Part shown: one piece after another, positions 37,205-50,400 of the stretch
Layout: each line of letters starts with the position of its first letter
How positions within the stretch are numbered: position 1 is the stretch's first letter
NCBI GenBank assembly: GCA_038093975.1
Contig: JBBPTG010000027.1
Location: 1-64,000 of the forward strand
Direction: 5' to 3'
Length of the DNA: 64,000 nt
Origin: Chalciporus piperatus
Lineage: Eukaryota; Basidiomycota; Agaricomycetes; Boletales; Boletaceae
Made by a program: the position numbers and the translations under genes
Notes under the pieces: generated by a model
Database searches by the model: none
What the model saw: only the letters and a program-made list of their open reading frames with translations
Told to the model about the DNA's origin: nothing

Positions 37205-39667
37205 ATGCCATCAGAGAAGCTCGCTCTCTCGCCTTTACTGACCGACTTCAAGACCCACCCCGAAACCGACTCGGATCTTCCGCTGTACACTACCTCCCAC
37301 ACGAAAGCTCGTGGACCGCGCTCATGGGGAACACGCTTCCTTGTCATAGGTTCTCTGTGCCTTCTCCTTGCGTTCATTCGCAATCTACACAAATCGTGTC
37401 TGTCGGATCATAATCCCGGTGAAATCACTCGCAATCCCGCTTATCTCATCACCGCAGAACATGGCGCCGTTGCAGCTGAAAACAAGCGCTGCTCAGACAT
37501 AGGTATTCAAGTTCTCAAGGATGGAGGCAATGCTGTCGATGCTGCTATCAGCACTGCGCTCTGTGTCGGTGTAGTCAACATGTTCTCGTACGTCCATTTA
37601 CCTTGAGCCCGTAGCACGCTCACCTGACACGGTTTTCAATTGAAACTCGTGAAGCTCTGGCATCGGCGGTGGAGGCTTCATGACAGTTCGTGTGCCACCC
37701 GAAACACCAGGAGGGGAATCAGAGGTTTATACCATCGACTTCCGAGAGACCGCTCCGGCCCGTGCGAACGCGACTATGTATGTCAGCGATCCGCGCGCCG
37801 CCATGTTCGGTGGTCTGGCAGTCGGAGTGCCAGGCGAACTTCGCGGCCTTGAGGAAGCCCATCGCCGCTGGTCAAGTTTGCCTTGGAGCAGGCTCGTTGA
37901 GCCGAGTGCAAAACTTGCCGCTGAATGGACTGTAGACGTAGAACTTGCGAAGAGGATCCAAGTGAGCATTAGGTTGAATAACGGTTCACTCGCTTATGTA
38001 CTGCAGGCTTTCTCGGCACTGATGCTTGGGAACAAAGATTGGAGTGATGTATTTGCTCCGGAGGGGAAGCTTCTTGCGCAGGGGGATGTAATTCGACGAA
38101 CAAATTACTCCCGTACCCTTAGGACAATTGCAAAAGAAGGACCTGGCGCACTGTACAAGGTTTTATTCTCTTCCTATCTGGGTTACGACGATCCAACTTA
38201 ATTGGAGTCAAAGGGCCCCATTGCAGATTCCATTATCCGTAAAGTTCAGGAAACAGGTGGTATCCTCACTCATGAGGACCTCGAGGGCTATACGGTCAAG
38301 GTCAAACGCGCGCTCCAAGGCACTTACCATGATAAGAAGGTGTACACTTCACATGCTCCAACTTCTGGCCCTGTCCTCCTGCACATGCTGAACCTACTGG
38401 AACCCTATGACTTAATTGGGGAGGGAAGGACACCACTGAACGTGCACAGGGTCGTGGAGGCAATGAAATGTGAGTCCATGTGTTGACAACGAGGGCGTAT
38501 TTTGACCACACTTCCAGTCGGGTTTGCAGCACGGTATGTTGAGAGGGGAATACACGGTCCCCGGTTAAAGTTCTAACGGTGATTTAGAACAAAAATAGGA
38601 GACCTCGCATATAACGAGAACTCCACGGACCGTGTCGCTGAGATCTCGACAAAAGAGTTCGCCGACCTGCTGAGGGTCAATCTTACTGATGTGAGAATTC
38701 TGTGCTTGTTCTACCGTCATCGTTTTGACGTTGCCATCAGGACCGTACCCACCCTCCTGAGTACTACAAGCCTGAGTTTGATATCGTGACCGATCATGGC
38801 ACAGTGCGTATTCTGCGTTGCATGCACTACGCGTATTGACGGCATGGACAGAGCCACACCTCGGTCGTGGACAAGAACGGAATGGCTGTAGCCTTGACCA
38901 CCACAGTAAACCTAGTTTTCGGTTCTCAAGTGCTCGACCCCGAAACTGGCATCATCCTGAACGATGAGGTGATGCCCAAGCTCCGGAACTTGTCGAAACG
39001 GCATCTGAAACATTTGATCTAGATGGACGATTTTTCCATTCCCGGAACTCCAAATGGATTTGGCTTGTGGCCATCCCCATGTGAGCCCATCGTCGCCTAC
39101 AAGGAGCTGTTGTTTGGTTGCAGAGAGACTGACGGACCGCTTGCTAGACAACTACCCCGAGCCTGGGAAACGTCCTCTTTCGTCGACTGCGCCGACGATC
39201 ATGGAACATGCTGACGGGTCGTTTTACCTCGCCATAGGCGGTTCGGGCGGATCCCGAATTTTCCCCTCTATACTCCAGACGCTGTTGAATCTCGATTGGG
39301 GAATGGATGCTAGTGAAGCTGTGGAGTATGGGCGTGTTCACAATCAGCTTTTACCCGTGTGGCTGGACTCGGACAATATCTTGCCGGAATATATTCTCCA
39401 GGGTCTCCGGGAACGAGGACATGAGGTCATAGGTGCGTTTGCTGTTCACGTTCCCCTCATCTTGATTTCTTCCGCATTTTCGTGTGCTGATGAGTGGGGC
39501 ACAGTGTCGGATATCAACCGTGTCGCTGCAGTTGTACAGCTCGTCGTGAGCAAGGACGGCAAGATATACGGTATGTTGTGGCCGTGTCATTGTGGATTTT
39601 TTTTGCTAATCTGCGAGTGATAGCGGCGAGCGACTCGCGAAAGAACGGCATCGCGGGAGGATATTAA
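37205..39667 (+). CDS. gamma-glutamyltransferase
   Basis: Membrane-anchored Ntn hydrolase that transfers or hydrolyses the gamma-glutamyl group of glutathione (yeast Ecm38 type); vacuolar or cell-surface. Twelve exons (37205-37587, 37655-37961, 38007-38159, 38208-38469, 38518-38533, 38588-38690, 38741-38803, 38852-38968, 39023-39080, 39148-39432, 39505-39570, 39624-39667) close in phase to 618 aa. An N-terminal signal anchor ([14 protein letters not shown], about residues 47-60) is followed by [48 protein letters not shown] and DFRETAP. The self-processing site is DHGTSHTSVVD with nucleophile Thr429. Small subunit: [31 protein letters not shown]. Exon 5 is a 16-nt microexon. All key residues are present. 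Confidence 0.96.
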
Positions 39668-39893
39668 GATCGCTGGAATTTTGACTGAGTACACTGAGAA
39701 TAACATACTATTAAGGATACCCTCTGGGACACACTGTAGTTAGCATTACCCGGACACGCGAGAGTTCGGGTGCAATACAATTACAAGCCTTGCACCTCAT
39801 CTACCTACACCAACAGTGCACCACTGGTACCCGTCCACGTAGCCGCTCCTTCGTAAACTCTCTCTTTTGGTTGCCTTCTTTACGCCGGTCGAC

Positions 39894-41517
39894 ATGGACA
39901 CCGACTGGGACCTCTTATCCTCTTACGCCGGGTTACTCAGTCTCGCAGGTCTCTCCATCTACTGCGGCGCATTTGCCTCGTTGCCGGTACGTCTTCCTTT
40001 GTTTTCGGAAGGTCGGGAAGTCAGAAAGAGTCCCAGTCCATCTCCCAGAAACAAGACCGAACTACTCCTTCGAAACGTAGTCTCCTACATGCCGAAGACG
40101 ACGACGACGTGGATGAAGAGGACATCCCGGACCGCCTGTCGTCAGGCGACGCGTGGTTATTCCCAATCGTTCGTGACATTTCGCCCATCATAATGTAGAC
40201 TGGAGCCCGATGGGGTGACTGACTGATCGCGTCTTTGCCTTTTTTTTTGGGTTTTGTAGGTAGGCTCGATAGCGTTGTTTGGAATGTACACGGTAGTCAA
40301 GTATTTTGGCAAGGAGTGGATAAATTGGTTGCTTGGGTGGTACTTTTCGATTGCGGGCATCGGGAGCGTGTGGACGGTACGGCTTCATCTCGTTGGTGTT
40401 TGTGATGGTGTTTTGGGCTCACTTTGGGACTCGGAACATAGTCTTCGGCGTCGCTCGCAAAGTTTGTGATTGGACGTGACCGTTGGAGACAGTTCCCTCG
40501 GAGTAGGCTTCTCTTCCTTCATGGACCCCTAGGTATGTCACCATGTCTAGAGCACATTACCTTGGGACGTCTCACATGGCGCGTCATGCAGAGGTCTTCT
40601 CCATGTCATTCAGGACGCCTACATTGCTACTGCTACCTCTAGCCTTACTCCCATCTGTCCTCTACAACCTCTCAGCTACACGCAAGTCTGCCCTCCTGAC
40701 AGACATGCTCGCTCTTTCGTTCTCTCACAACGCGTTGTCCCTTTTGAAACTGGACTCATTCCAAACGGGATGTATTCTCCTGACCGGACTGTTCTTCTAT
40801 GACATCTATTGGGTATTCGGCACAGAAGTGGTAAGACGGATGATTTAACCGGATGCATTCATCTCTAACTCTCCGCAGATGGTAAAGGTAGCAACTTCAC
40901 TTGATGTTCCCATCAAACTCCTGTGGCCCAAGTCGATGTCATTCACCACAGAAAGAGGCTTCACCATGCTCGGATTAGGTGACGTCGTCATACCCGGCAT
41001 CTTCATCGCCCTGGCGCTTCGTTACGATCATGCTCGTGCGCAGAAGACCAAGGGACCTTTCACGAAACCGTACTTCTTGGCCACATTAACGGCATACGTC
41101 ACTGGCTTGATCACCACCATGACCGTCATGCATTCTTTCGGCAGGGCCCAGCCAGCACTGTTATACCTTAGGTAAGTCATGAAGCATGCCCATAACCCCC
41201 TCTTCTTTGGGCTTGTGCTGACGATGTCCGGCATCCACAGTCCGGCGTGTATCCTCTCCTTCCTTGCAACGGCTGTTGCGCGTGGGGAACTCGGAGATGC
41301 ATGGACATGGACAGATGACCCCGAAGCAGAACAGAAGAGTAAGCGACAGGAAGAACCCGTGGAGTCCCGAGCGGTTTCCGAGCCTGCCGACGGCGCTGTT
41401 AATGGTCACGCGGACGTTCCAGATGAGACGACCGAGGGGCCTGAGGAGGACGGACCGAGTGAACAAGACGATGCCAAGACAAAAAAGAAGAAGAGCAAGG
41501 GGAGGAAGAAGGCATGA
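39894..41517 (+). CDS. signal peptide peptidase (intramembrane aspartyl protease)
   Basis: Presenilin-fold protease of the ER membrane that cuts leftover signal peptides and membrane-protein stubs. Seven exons (39894-39986, 40025-40168, 40260-40376, 40442-40532, 40592-40830, 40879-41171, 41241-41517) close in phase to 417 aa. Catalytic motifs: YDIYWVFGTEV (Asp219) and LGLGDVVIPG (Asp263); the PAL motif is in RAQPALLYL. About eight or nine membrane spans, an acidic luminal or cytosolic loop early (EDDDDVDEEDIPDRL), and a Lys-rich hydrophilic tail (TKKKKSKGRKKA). The first intron as read is only 38 nt (39987-40024), unusually short for this window, so the exact exon 1-2 junction is the least certain part. 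Confidence 0.94.
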
Positions 41518-43612
41518 GGGGTTTACCGTCGGTCTTTTGGCGAGTTGCCGCAAGAGCTATCCAGGGGACGTCGCTGACGTTCTTTTTGGAGTCTGATCGG
41601 ACGTGTGTTGCCGCTCATCGTGGTTGCTGTACAGCATGTACTTCCATGATGATATTTTGAGTAGTCCAAACTGGGGGCGGGCCGGTAAAGTGTGCCTGAT
41701 TCCGTCCTGAACATTGTTAATGGTGTGTTGGCGTACCAACAGTAAATTTGCGGGAAATGATGAAAAGAAGATTGACCCACATTAATCATCGTTACGTTCG
41801 TATCGAGACCCCCCGAAGCATCGCGTAGGGAGACTTGTGTGTCAGGGAGTGACTAGGTTTCGGACGCATGCTGTAGATCATATGTGAGATGTGACAGTTG
41901 ATCGATGCCGATGGAGCAGACTAATATTTTCCTGTGAGGTTTCCACTATTTGTTTGGATCAAAAGATCTGAGGCCCCGAGCTTATACTGGACCTGATCGC
42001 AACAACGAGCGATGGCTCGAAAGGTGTTCCCATGCTCATATAGCTCGGGATGAGATATCCATGGAAGGAAATAGGAGCCAAATGAGAGGCCGCGGTGGCG
42101 TCACCAACGAACTTTGATGACAACCAAGGCAAACCCTGTGGCACGAATGTCAACTGTCACATATGTTCTTGACACAGGGCCATAATTTGTTCGAATGAAA
42201 CAAGTGGCCATGCGGGTGGCTGTCTTGCGACCACGATGCCAAACCGACTTTGTGTACATGAAGATCTAAAAGATCTAAACGCTCGATCTGGATATACTTG
42301 GGAAGGCGAGGACCTAAAGAACGGCTCGAAAGCAGTTGCGAACAGTGTTTGGTTACTGTAAAGAGTGATCTGCATGATTTTTGCACCCACATCAGAATGT
42401 GGATGGATTGCGCCAAAGATCACCATATGGTATGAGAGTACCGTGTGTATGGATGGAGTAACCCAGGAATAGGAAAGTAGCAAGGAACGAAAGTGGAGTG
42501 AAGAAATGCGTCGTGTCGGACATTGGTAAGACCGTCGTAAAGGGTCGGCGCAAGAAGGGGGTTCGAATGGGGCAGAGGAGAGTTACGAGAGTACGATCGT
42601 GCTATTAACAGTAAAGGTCCGCCCGGACGAGGTGCTCTGGGACAATGAGATATTTTGAGCGGGAGAAGACTAAGTTGGCGTGACTGGGTTAATCCAAAAA
42701 TATAAGGCAAGCTGGTGGTACGGTCAGGGGCTGGGAGCGAGTGGAGATCTGATGATGACGGAGAAACTACACGCGCTTAATGAACGCCACGGGAAAGGGG
42801 AATGGAAGGCGCTTCCGAGCTCAACTAAGGAGTGGAAAAGATTGAAAATGACGTAATATGTAGTTCACACAGAACACGTGTAGTGTAAGAATGGCTTGAC
42901 TGCGGACAGGAAAGGGAAGGGGACATGAATGGATGGATGGGATACATACGGGTGACCGAAGTTGACCGATTTACTTGGAAGACGAGCACCATGAGGAGAA
43001 ACATGAGAAGTGATCTATTTCTGCGGATGAAAGGACCCTTGACAGCGCTGCTAGACATGTGAATACGAGTGCTGCTATAACTAGAAGAGAAGAGGGGTCG
43101 ATATTCTAGATATGAGTAGTCGGTTCGGGGTCCCTCTGATTCCGGGCCGGATTAGGTGCTAGTGCGTTGGTTGTTCCTTGCCCCTTCAACGTTTTCGTTG
43201 AGCAAAGTCGTCTCCGTCCGGTTCGTTTTCGACCTGAACATCCTTTCGATTCTGGATTTTTTTCGTAAAAGATTTGCGGGTTCAACTAGTTGCTTCTCGA
43301 TTTGTTCCCAGTTCGACACGTTGTCCTCGAACCCCGCTCTCTGCGGTCACGCCTCCATATTACGTCTCGTATGCACCATCTCTCTTCCTCCAGCCGCAAC
43401 CATAACTCATCAGCAGAATACCTCATTCATTTCTCCCCCTCGCCGGTGTATGTCCGCACCGGTCAAACAAACTTCTCAAGATCTCTCCTCGACCCAACGA
43501 CTAACACACCGCCCATCCGTAACCTCTCCCTGCACACCCGACATCCCATCCCCATCCGACTTCAATCCCTCTTCGCCCTCACCCGTCAAACCCCCGATCT
43601 CGCACCTTGCAC
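41518..43612. other. long intergenic region / GATA-factor leader
   Basis: About 2.1 kb. Minus-strand frames at 42157-42710 and 42825-43058 show no recognisable protein. From about 43150 the plus strand becomes pyrimidine-rich and looks like promoter or leader of the GATA factor. An ATG at 43450 opens a 64-codon frame (MSAPVKQTSQDLSS) that ends at 43644, overlapping the ATG at 43613 in another frame. It is either an upstream ORF or an N-terminal exon whose splice I did not find. Confidence 0.5.
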
Positions 43613-46600
43613 ATGCTGAACCAGCACTCACATCACCACTCTGATTCATCTGATCAGCATGGTGATATGCAAAATTTATCCAATGATGAGTGGAATAATC
43701 TGTTTTCTGCTCCCTTGCATCCCTCCGTCTTCGCGAGTTTTGGTCTAAACAGCGCATTTCCTGTCCCAAACTCGGCCACCGACCAACATCGTCATACACT
43801 CCCCAATGCAAGGCTTTCCGACCCTCGCGATCAGCTAACAAACTACCATGACGATCCCTCCTTCGCATGGCCTCAGTCTATTCCTTCCGGTCACTCTCCA
43901 AGACCCCACCTTTCGAAACCACATCCCTCAATTTCCACTCACCAATCGAAACCGTCTACACAGAATGGCCTCATTTCATCCTCACATCCTCATGATCTTC
44001 GACAGCACAAGGTGCTCGATCACCGTATAGGCATGGTAGTGAGCATTGCCTTCGATCCCCTCCAGTGTGACATGACGCGCTGACACTTGTCTCCCAGAAT
44101 TTTGATCATGCGTCATCAAATCCTAGTCGTCCTCGGAGACAGGAGAGCAACACAAACGCATTCATACACCCCGATCCTCTTTCAATACCTACAGTCAATT
44201 ATCAGAACTACAACCACCACGTCGAGCGCTCAAACGTTGGCATACCACCTTCCTTGTGGATGTCTCCCACTTCTACTAACCCCTCATCACCTGCGCTCTA
44301 CTCTCCTCTCAGTCAACTGTCCATACCGCAGAATGGAATCGTTGCTCCCGATCCGTCACCGTTATCCGCACTCAGGCATGCCTCTCCGTCGACTGCATCA
44401 TATTCTCAGGACTCAAAGTCTGGTGTGTTGTCTGACCTCTTTTCCGACGGTCTCTTCAGCACACAAAGTAACGAGGCCGGGCCAAGTTCTTTCACGTCCC
44501 CTGGGAGATCTGGCTTCCTTGATCTCCAATCTCCGACCTTGTCGTCCACCGAGACGGATCCCGAGAGGCTTGCCAGGCAAGACCCGCTCGCCACTCAGGT
44601 GTGGAGAATGTACGCACGGACAAAGGCCAACCTGCCTCATGCACAGAGGATGGAAAACCTGACTTGGCGTATGATGGCTCTCGCCTTGAAGAAGAAACAG
44701 GAACAGGAGGATGCAGCAAATGATGCAAGCGGTGTCGCATCGCCCGGCGTCCAAGTGAAGAGTGAAACCACATCTTCAAGTCCACCCACCCCGGTCGAGT
44801 CTTCGACTTCGCAACCACATACAGGGGAGAGAGGAAGACCGTTCGCAAAGGGTAAGGCAAAGGTGCAGGTCGTAGGGTTCGATGGCACCAACCAGGACGG
44901 CGCAGAGGACGACGAGTACGTAATTGTTCATCAGCTCCTGCTCGTCATGTGACCCCCCTCCAGCGTTGTGCCAATGGACTGGCGTGCCGTGAGCAGGTCG
45001 AGATCCCGAATTTCTATGGATTGGCGACCTCAAAGTCGGTCCCGTTCCCGTCCCCCGCCTTTAGCCACGCAATTTGACCAGGTTACGATGCACAACTACT
45101 TCCCATTCCCGAGTACTGAGACGGGCAAGGACAAGTCTCCTGAACGACGGATGCGGCGTTCGGCGGAAGACTCGAAAGACCAAATATCGCCTAGCATACA
45201 TATACCAGGCACATCCGCTTTATCTTCCTCACGTCCTTCGGTGACGTCCCCTTCGGGTCCCATGCGCTCCGCACTATCCGCCATTTATGAGGGCAAGACA
45301 GACCACGAGGCTTCTCCGTTTGGAAGTACCACTCATAACAACATCCACGTTAATCAATTTAATCAATCCTTGTCCGCACTGAATACCCCAGCCTTCCATC
45401 CATCTTCGCTCCCTTCTTTTGGCTTGCATGGGCCCTCCAAGTTCCCTCTTGACAACCAATCATCGAAACCTCGTGAATTTCCGAGACACGTGCGCAAGAC
45501 AAGCTTCGATCATACTGTGGAGCGGGAGGGTATATTCACCGGCCCCAGTGGGAGGCATCAAGTGAACGGCAAGCCCTTGTCTCCGGATAGCATTGCGGGG
45601 CAGAAGCGGCGCGCAGACGCACCACACGCAGAGAGCGTCTTACGCGCTGATCCTTCGAACGTTGAAGGTAACCCACGGACAATGCCCCGAGAGGCGGATC
45701 ACTACGTTGGTAATGGTTCTTTCCCATCAACCACTTTCAATTTCAGCTTCCCTCCATTTGACGGGATGTTCGACCTGACGGCATCAGGAAACTCGATGTC
45801 ACACCACGAGTTCTCACACATGCTGCATAATTCGGAGGGTTCCAGACAATTCCATGATTCTGCGCCGCATTCGCTCAATGGACCTACTTATACGCCTTCG
45901 GTGGGCTCCCCGGGCGTCGACGAGGGTATTTCCGCCGTAGCTGTAGCTGCTAACGCAGCAATGACAGAAGGACGCTACGTTCAACTGGGCGCTGTCAACT
46001 ATTCGACTGATGATGCCATCGATTATCATCATCATCTCCTTGGGCTTCCATTCCCGTCCCTAGACGCCAGCGTGAGCTTGGGCCAGGGACCGTATACCCA
46101 TGTTGATCCAACGCAGATCCTCCCCGTGGAGCACGGTGATATGATTTTGCAAAGCTATCATGCTAGCCCAACAAGCGACTGGGGCAATGGGATCCCTTCC
46201 TCAACCGCCTCCCCCGAACCCTATACCACGTCCAGCGCCTCGTCGCCTCCATCCGCTGACAGTAGTTACAACAACAACAACACGCACAACAAAAGCTCTA
46301 CCGCCCGCATCCCTAGTCGCAAAATATCGTCGACGAAGCGTGTGGTTCAGGACTTGCAACGGAAGAAGTCGCTCGGGGCTACATTGAATACCTCAGTTGC
46401 CACCCCGAGATCTGCCACTAGCACCCCCGATCTGACCCCCGAAGGTAGTAGCAGTGCTACTGCCAAGGGAAGTAGTGATGATAGTGATCAACCCCCCACC
46501 TCCTGTACGAACTGCCAAACGACCAACACCCCATTGTGGAGACGTGACCCCGAGGGACAACCTCTCTGTAAGTTGACTTGCCTGACATGGGTAGACGCTC

Positions 46601-47052
46601 GACTCACGACTACTGTCTGACAGGTAACGCTTGCGGTCTTTTCTTTGTGGGTGTTGATGTCAGCTTGTTAAGACCCACTACTTACCCGCTGTCCAGAAAC
46701 TGCACGGCGTTGTCCGTCCACTGTCGCTCAAGACAGATGTAATCAAGAAGAGGTAAGCCTCACCTCACCGATGGTGTCACAATCCGCTTATGATGTTGTT
46801 GTTTTTAGGAATCGTGCGTCGGGGCCGTCAAGTAGCAACTCTCGCAAAGGTAGCGCTGGACTCCCAAAGATCGCTGCATCCAGTCGGCCTCGTTCTGCCA
46901 CCACCAATGCAATCCCTAATGGATTTTCTGCCACTCGGGGTGTCGCTCCGACCAGGGCAGGGAACGGTGTTGCACTAGCTGCTGGAACAGCGGCGGTGAA
47001 GAGGCAGCGGCGAACGTCGACGGGACTGCCTAGTTCGCATGTTGTTCGTTGA
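43613..47052 (+). CDS. AreA/NIT2-type GATA transcription factor
   Basis: Nuclear regulator of nitrogen-catabolite genes that binds GATA sites. Six exons (43613-44035, 44098-44915, 44964-46567, 46624-46646, 46697-46752, 46809-47052) close in phase to 1055 aa. One Cys4 zinc finger is assembled over four exons: [20 protein letters not shown], then [18 protein letters not shown] and [13 protein letters not shown]. Two other pieces are typical of this subfamily: [20 protein letters not shown] with [15 protein letters not shown], and paired MDWR motifs ([24 protein letters not shown]). The rest is Ser/Pro-rich and disordered. Finger spacing (CX2CX17CX2C) and NLTWRMMA support AreA/NIT2/NRF1 rather than White-collar or SRE-type factors. 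An N-terminal extension is possible (see the leader entry). Confidence 0.93.
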
Positions 47053-47481
47053 GGCGGTCAACTTTCTGATTCTCACATAAGGTCCCGCATCCTGGCGTGC
47101 TTCGGTTTCAGCTTCCACATTTTTTCTCCATCTCTATGGGGGCCCGCATGAATATATTTTCTTGTTCGGCTTGCTGGATGCGGTGTAGATAATAGATTAT
47201 TTTGCTCCTCTCTTTCTGAATAGCTTTTTTACATGTACTCTCATCTTTCCTTGTCGCAAGTTATGCTTCCCCATAATTTTATTTTTCTGTAGACTACGAG
47301 GTTGTACTTATGATTATGATCTGAATCGCGATGACAGATGGATCGATGGCCTTGTGATAGACTAGTCTCGACGCGTGGGCATTTCGTCCAGGGTTGCGAC
47401 TCGGACACATTAGGTTCTGGGGACAGCTGAGTACCGACATCAGGCCTCTCGACGACGACGAGGAGCACCGGTTATTTGTGA
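47053..47481. other. intergenic region / unresolved 5' end of the Sec7 gene
   Basis: Follows the GATA stop. Holds its 3' flank and the promoter of the Sec7-PH gene. The start codon of that gene should be here or in a small upstream exon; I found no ATG in the open frame. Confidence 0.5.
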
Positions 47482-50400
47482 GCTGTAAATACCTCTGTTG
47501 CATCACCAGCTGTCAATCTGGCCTCGTTTTTCAAAAATGCCGCACCCTCACCGCGTACTCCGGTGCCCCCTTCCTCCTACCCGAGTGGTCTTCAACCTGT
47601 AGCCTCAAAAGACGTAAAAATCGACCGACGTCTTTCGAAAAACGAACTCGACTTTGAACGAGCCCTACGCACAGGAGGAACGGTCGTAATCAAGGAGAGT
47701 CTTGACGAGAGCTCTCTTGGCACGGTCAACAGCCCTGCAAATTCAAGTTCCAACGGACGTGAAGTCGTATCCCCACCGCAGCGAGACAACAGAACGCCCC
47801 GAGTTACTCAGCAACCAGCGACACCCATCATCGTCCCACCGACGCCGACTCACCCCAACCTAGCGCCTCGCTCAGCCCTCCAAAGAGCACCTTCGTCTTC
47901 CTCATCCAACGAAGTCTTCTATGACGCTGAAGACGCAGACATGCAAACCAAACGTCGATCCATCTATCGATCACCTGGCACGTCGAGTAGTCCTGACTTG
48001 GCGACCTTGGTGCGAAAAGCAAAGGAAAGAGGTGGAGTCGTTCCACCGACGTTGATGTCAGTGCAAAAGGAGATGCAGAGTCAAAGGAGAGCGGAGGTGC
48101 CACCGCCTTTGCCCAGTGCCCCGGTCGTCTCTTCGAGTTCGGGGTCGGGTGGGGGGTTGAAACCGTCTGGTTCGGCGACGCGTCCAAGATCGTCGACGAC
48201 GTCGCCTGCGCCACCAAAGTTGTCGATTACGCCGGCGGCGTACAAGTCGGTGAGAACGCCCAAGGATCCGGTTAGTCCTAGTGGATCGGACTGGGTCATG
48301 GCTAGTCCGCGGTCGAGGACTACTTCCAAGGTCGACATGGACAAGGTGAGGAGTCAAGTTCCCGATACCCCCGTTCGCCCGCTCAACGTTCTTTGCTCTC
48401 GCTTCCAGTCAACCAAAAACTCTGTGAAAGCGAAGACGAGCGCGTTTTTGGGCAAAATGCTTGGGCAGTCAACGACGCGGGATCGTTCGGTATGTCAGGA
48501 TTTGACAGTCTGTCTACGGCTCACTTGTGTTGACTGTGTGGTATAGCGGACGGACGCCTCGTTGCCAACCTCGTCGCACTCAAGACCGTCTGTTGTCAAT
48601 GCTTTTCGACCTCCGGTTCCACCATTACCTAGTGACCTCCAGTCCTTTCCTTTACCAGCGACATCCTCCATTACAGACGTGTTCACCGCGACTTCACAGA
48701 AGCCGCTACCACCTCTACAACCCGGACCGATGGATCGTGCGAGCAATGATTCCGACCTGAGCTCGCTCGTAGTCATTGATCCGATATCCCGGATGAAAGG
48801 CGGTACACCGTCACCCGGCAAACGATCTATTGAGCAACGGCAGGGAGACGAGAGGTTCATCAGTCATGGGAAGCGTCGCAGCATGAGCGTCAGCGACATC
48901 GATATCCACAGGCTTGGTTTGCAGTCATCACCTGCGCCAACGTTGCCACCAAAGGACAATAACGCGTCAGGTAATGGACAAGCATGGGAGTCGTCTTCCT
49001 CGCTACACGGCATCCTGAGTGATCTCAAAGGTGTCTTGTCGACATGGGACCCTGATACTGGATCATCTCTGCTCGATCCTCGGGACCAGTCTACTTCCGC
49101 TCGTAGGGTTGCTCCGCCATCTGCTCCACCGCAATTGGACGTAAAATCGCCTCTCTCGCCATCCGTGCCGTTTTCGACCCCAATTGTTACCCTGCCAACC
49201 GAATCGTCGATTGGGTCCGGAGTGGACCAGACTTCATCCTCCAATGACTCTTTGATCGCCGAGCCGATCGTGCCTCCTCGTTCGTCATCACTTAAGTCGC
49301 CTGCTCGGTCCCCGTCTGGTTCCGGACTACATCAAACTCTCGGCTCCCCTCGTGTTACACAACTCAAGCACGGTCGCAGTCCACTACGGTACAAAGGCTT
49401 TGGGAACCAGATGCCTTCTTCATACCGCGATACGTCGAAACTTTCAGTCCACCATTCGAGTGCCTCTAGCTCGGAGCCCTCGCTGATTTCTACCAATGAT
49501 GATGCCCGTACCCGTGAGTCTTGCGTTGATACTTTTGATTCCCGCCATTAGTTGACGATGCTGATACGATGTTCACAGCTTCGAATGCGAGATCACAAAA
49601 CGAGCTGACGACGAATGATCTCGTCCTCACTCGCTTTGCATCCAACCCGTCGTTTTCAACCCGAGAGAAGGAAGAGGTGCAAAATCCCGAAGAGCGTGGG
49701 AAGGACCTTGCTGCGCGTTGTTATCAAGAAGACGAGACGTTCCTCGCCAAAGACAAGATTGCTGAGTGGTTGGGTGGCCAGTACGTTCGTGAGGTTTTTT
49801 GCGAGAAGAATGGATGTTCAACCTTGCTTTTCAGTGGGCAGAACAACAAGATTGCACTGCGGTACTACGTGGACTATTTCGACTTTAAGGGGTTGAGGTT
49901 GGATAATGCGTTCAGGTAGGCTCGACCATCCAAGTGATGTCCCCGTGCTGACATTGGGAAACAGACGACTATGTTCCAAGCTCTTTCTCAAAGCCGAAAC
50001 CCAGCAAGTCGACCGTATTCTTGAGGAATTTAGCAGACGTTTCTGGGATTGCAATCCCGTTCGCCCATACGGCAGTGCGAGTGCGTCCATGGTCATTCTT
50101 CATCGCGCGATGTGTTATTCATCACCTGTCACGTAGGCGTCGTCCATGCAGTCACCTACTCACTCCTTTTGTTAAATACCGACCTTCATGTGGCCGACAT
50201 CACTTCCCGAATGTCTCGAAGCCAATTCGTTCGCAATACTATGACTGCAATTCAGATGCAGCTTCATCCCGCTCGATACGCATCGATGACAGATCTAGAC
50301 CAAGACGACAGTAGCAGCGGGCCCGGCACCGGTTCAGAGGGGACCGAGACGCAATCGCTTTCTCGGTCGAAGAGAAGCGGCAGTATTGCAAGTTGGAACA

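Noticed and set aside
41518..43100. Minus-strand ORFs at 42157-42710 and 42825-43058 as genes
   Set aside because: No recognisable domain, no consistent splice pattern and low-complexity composition.
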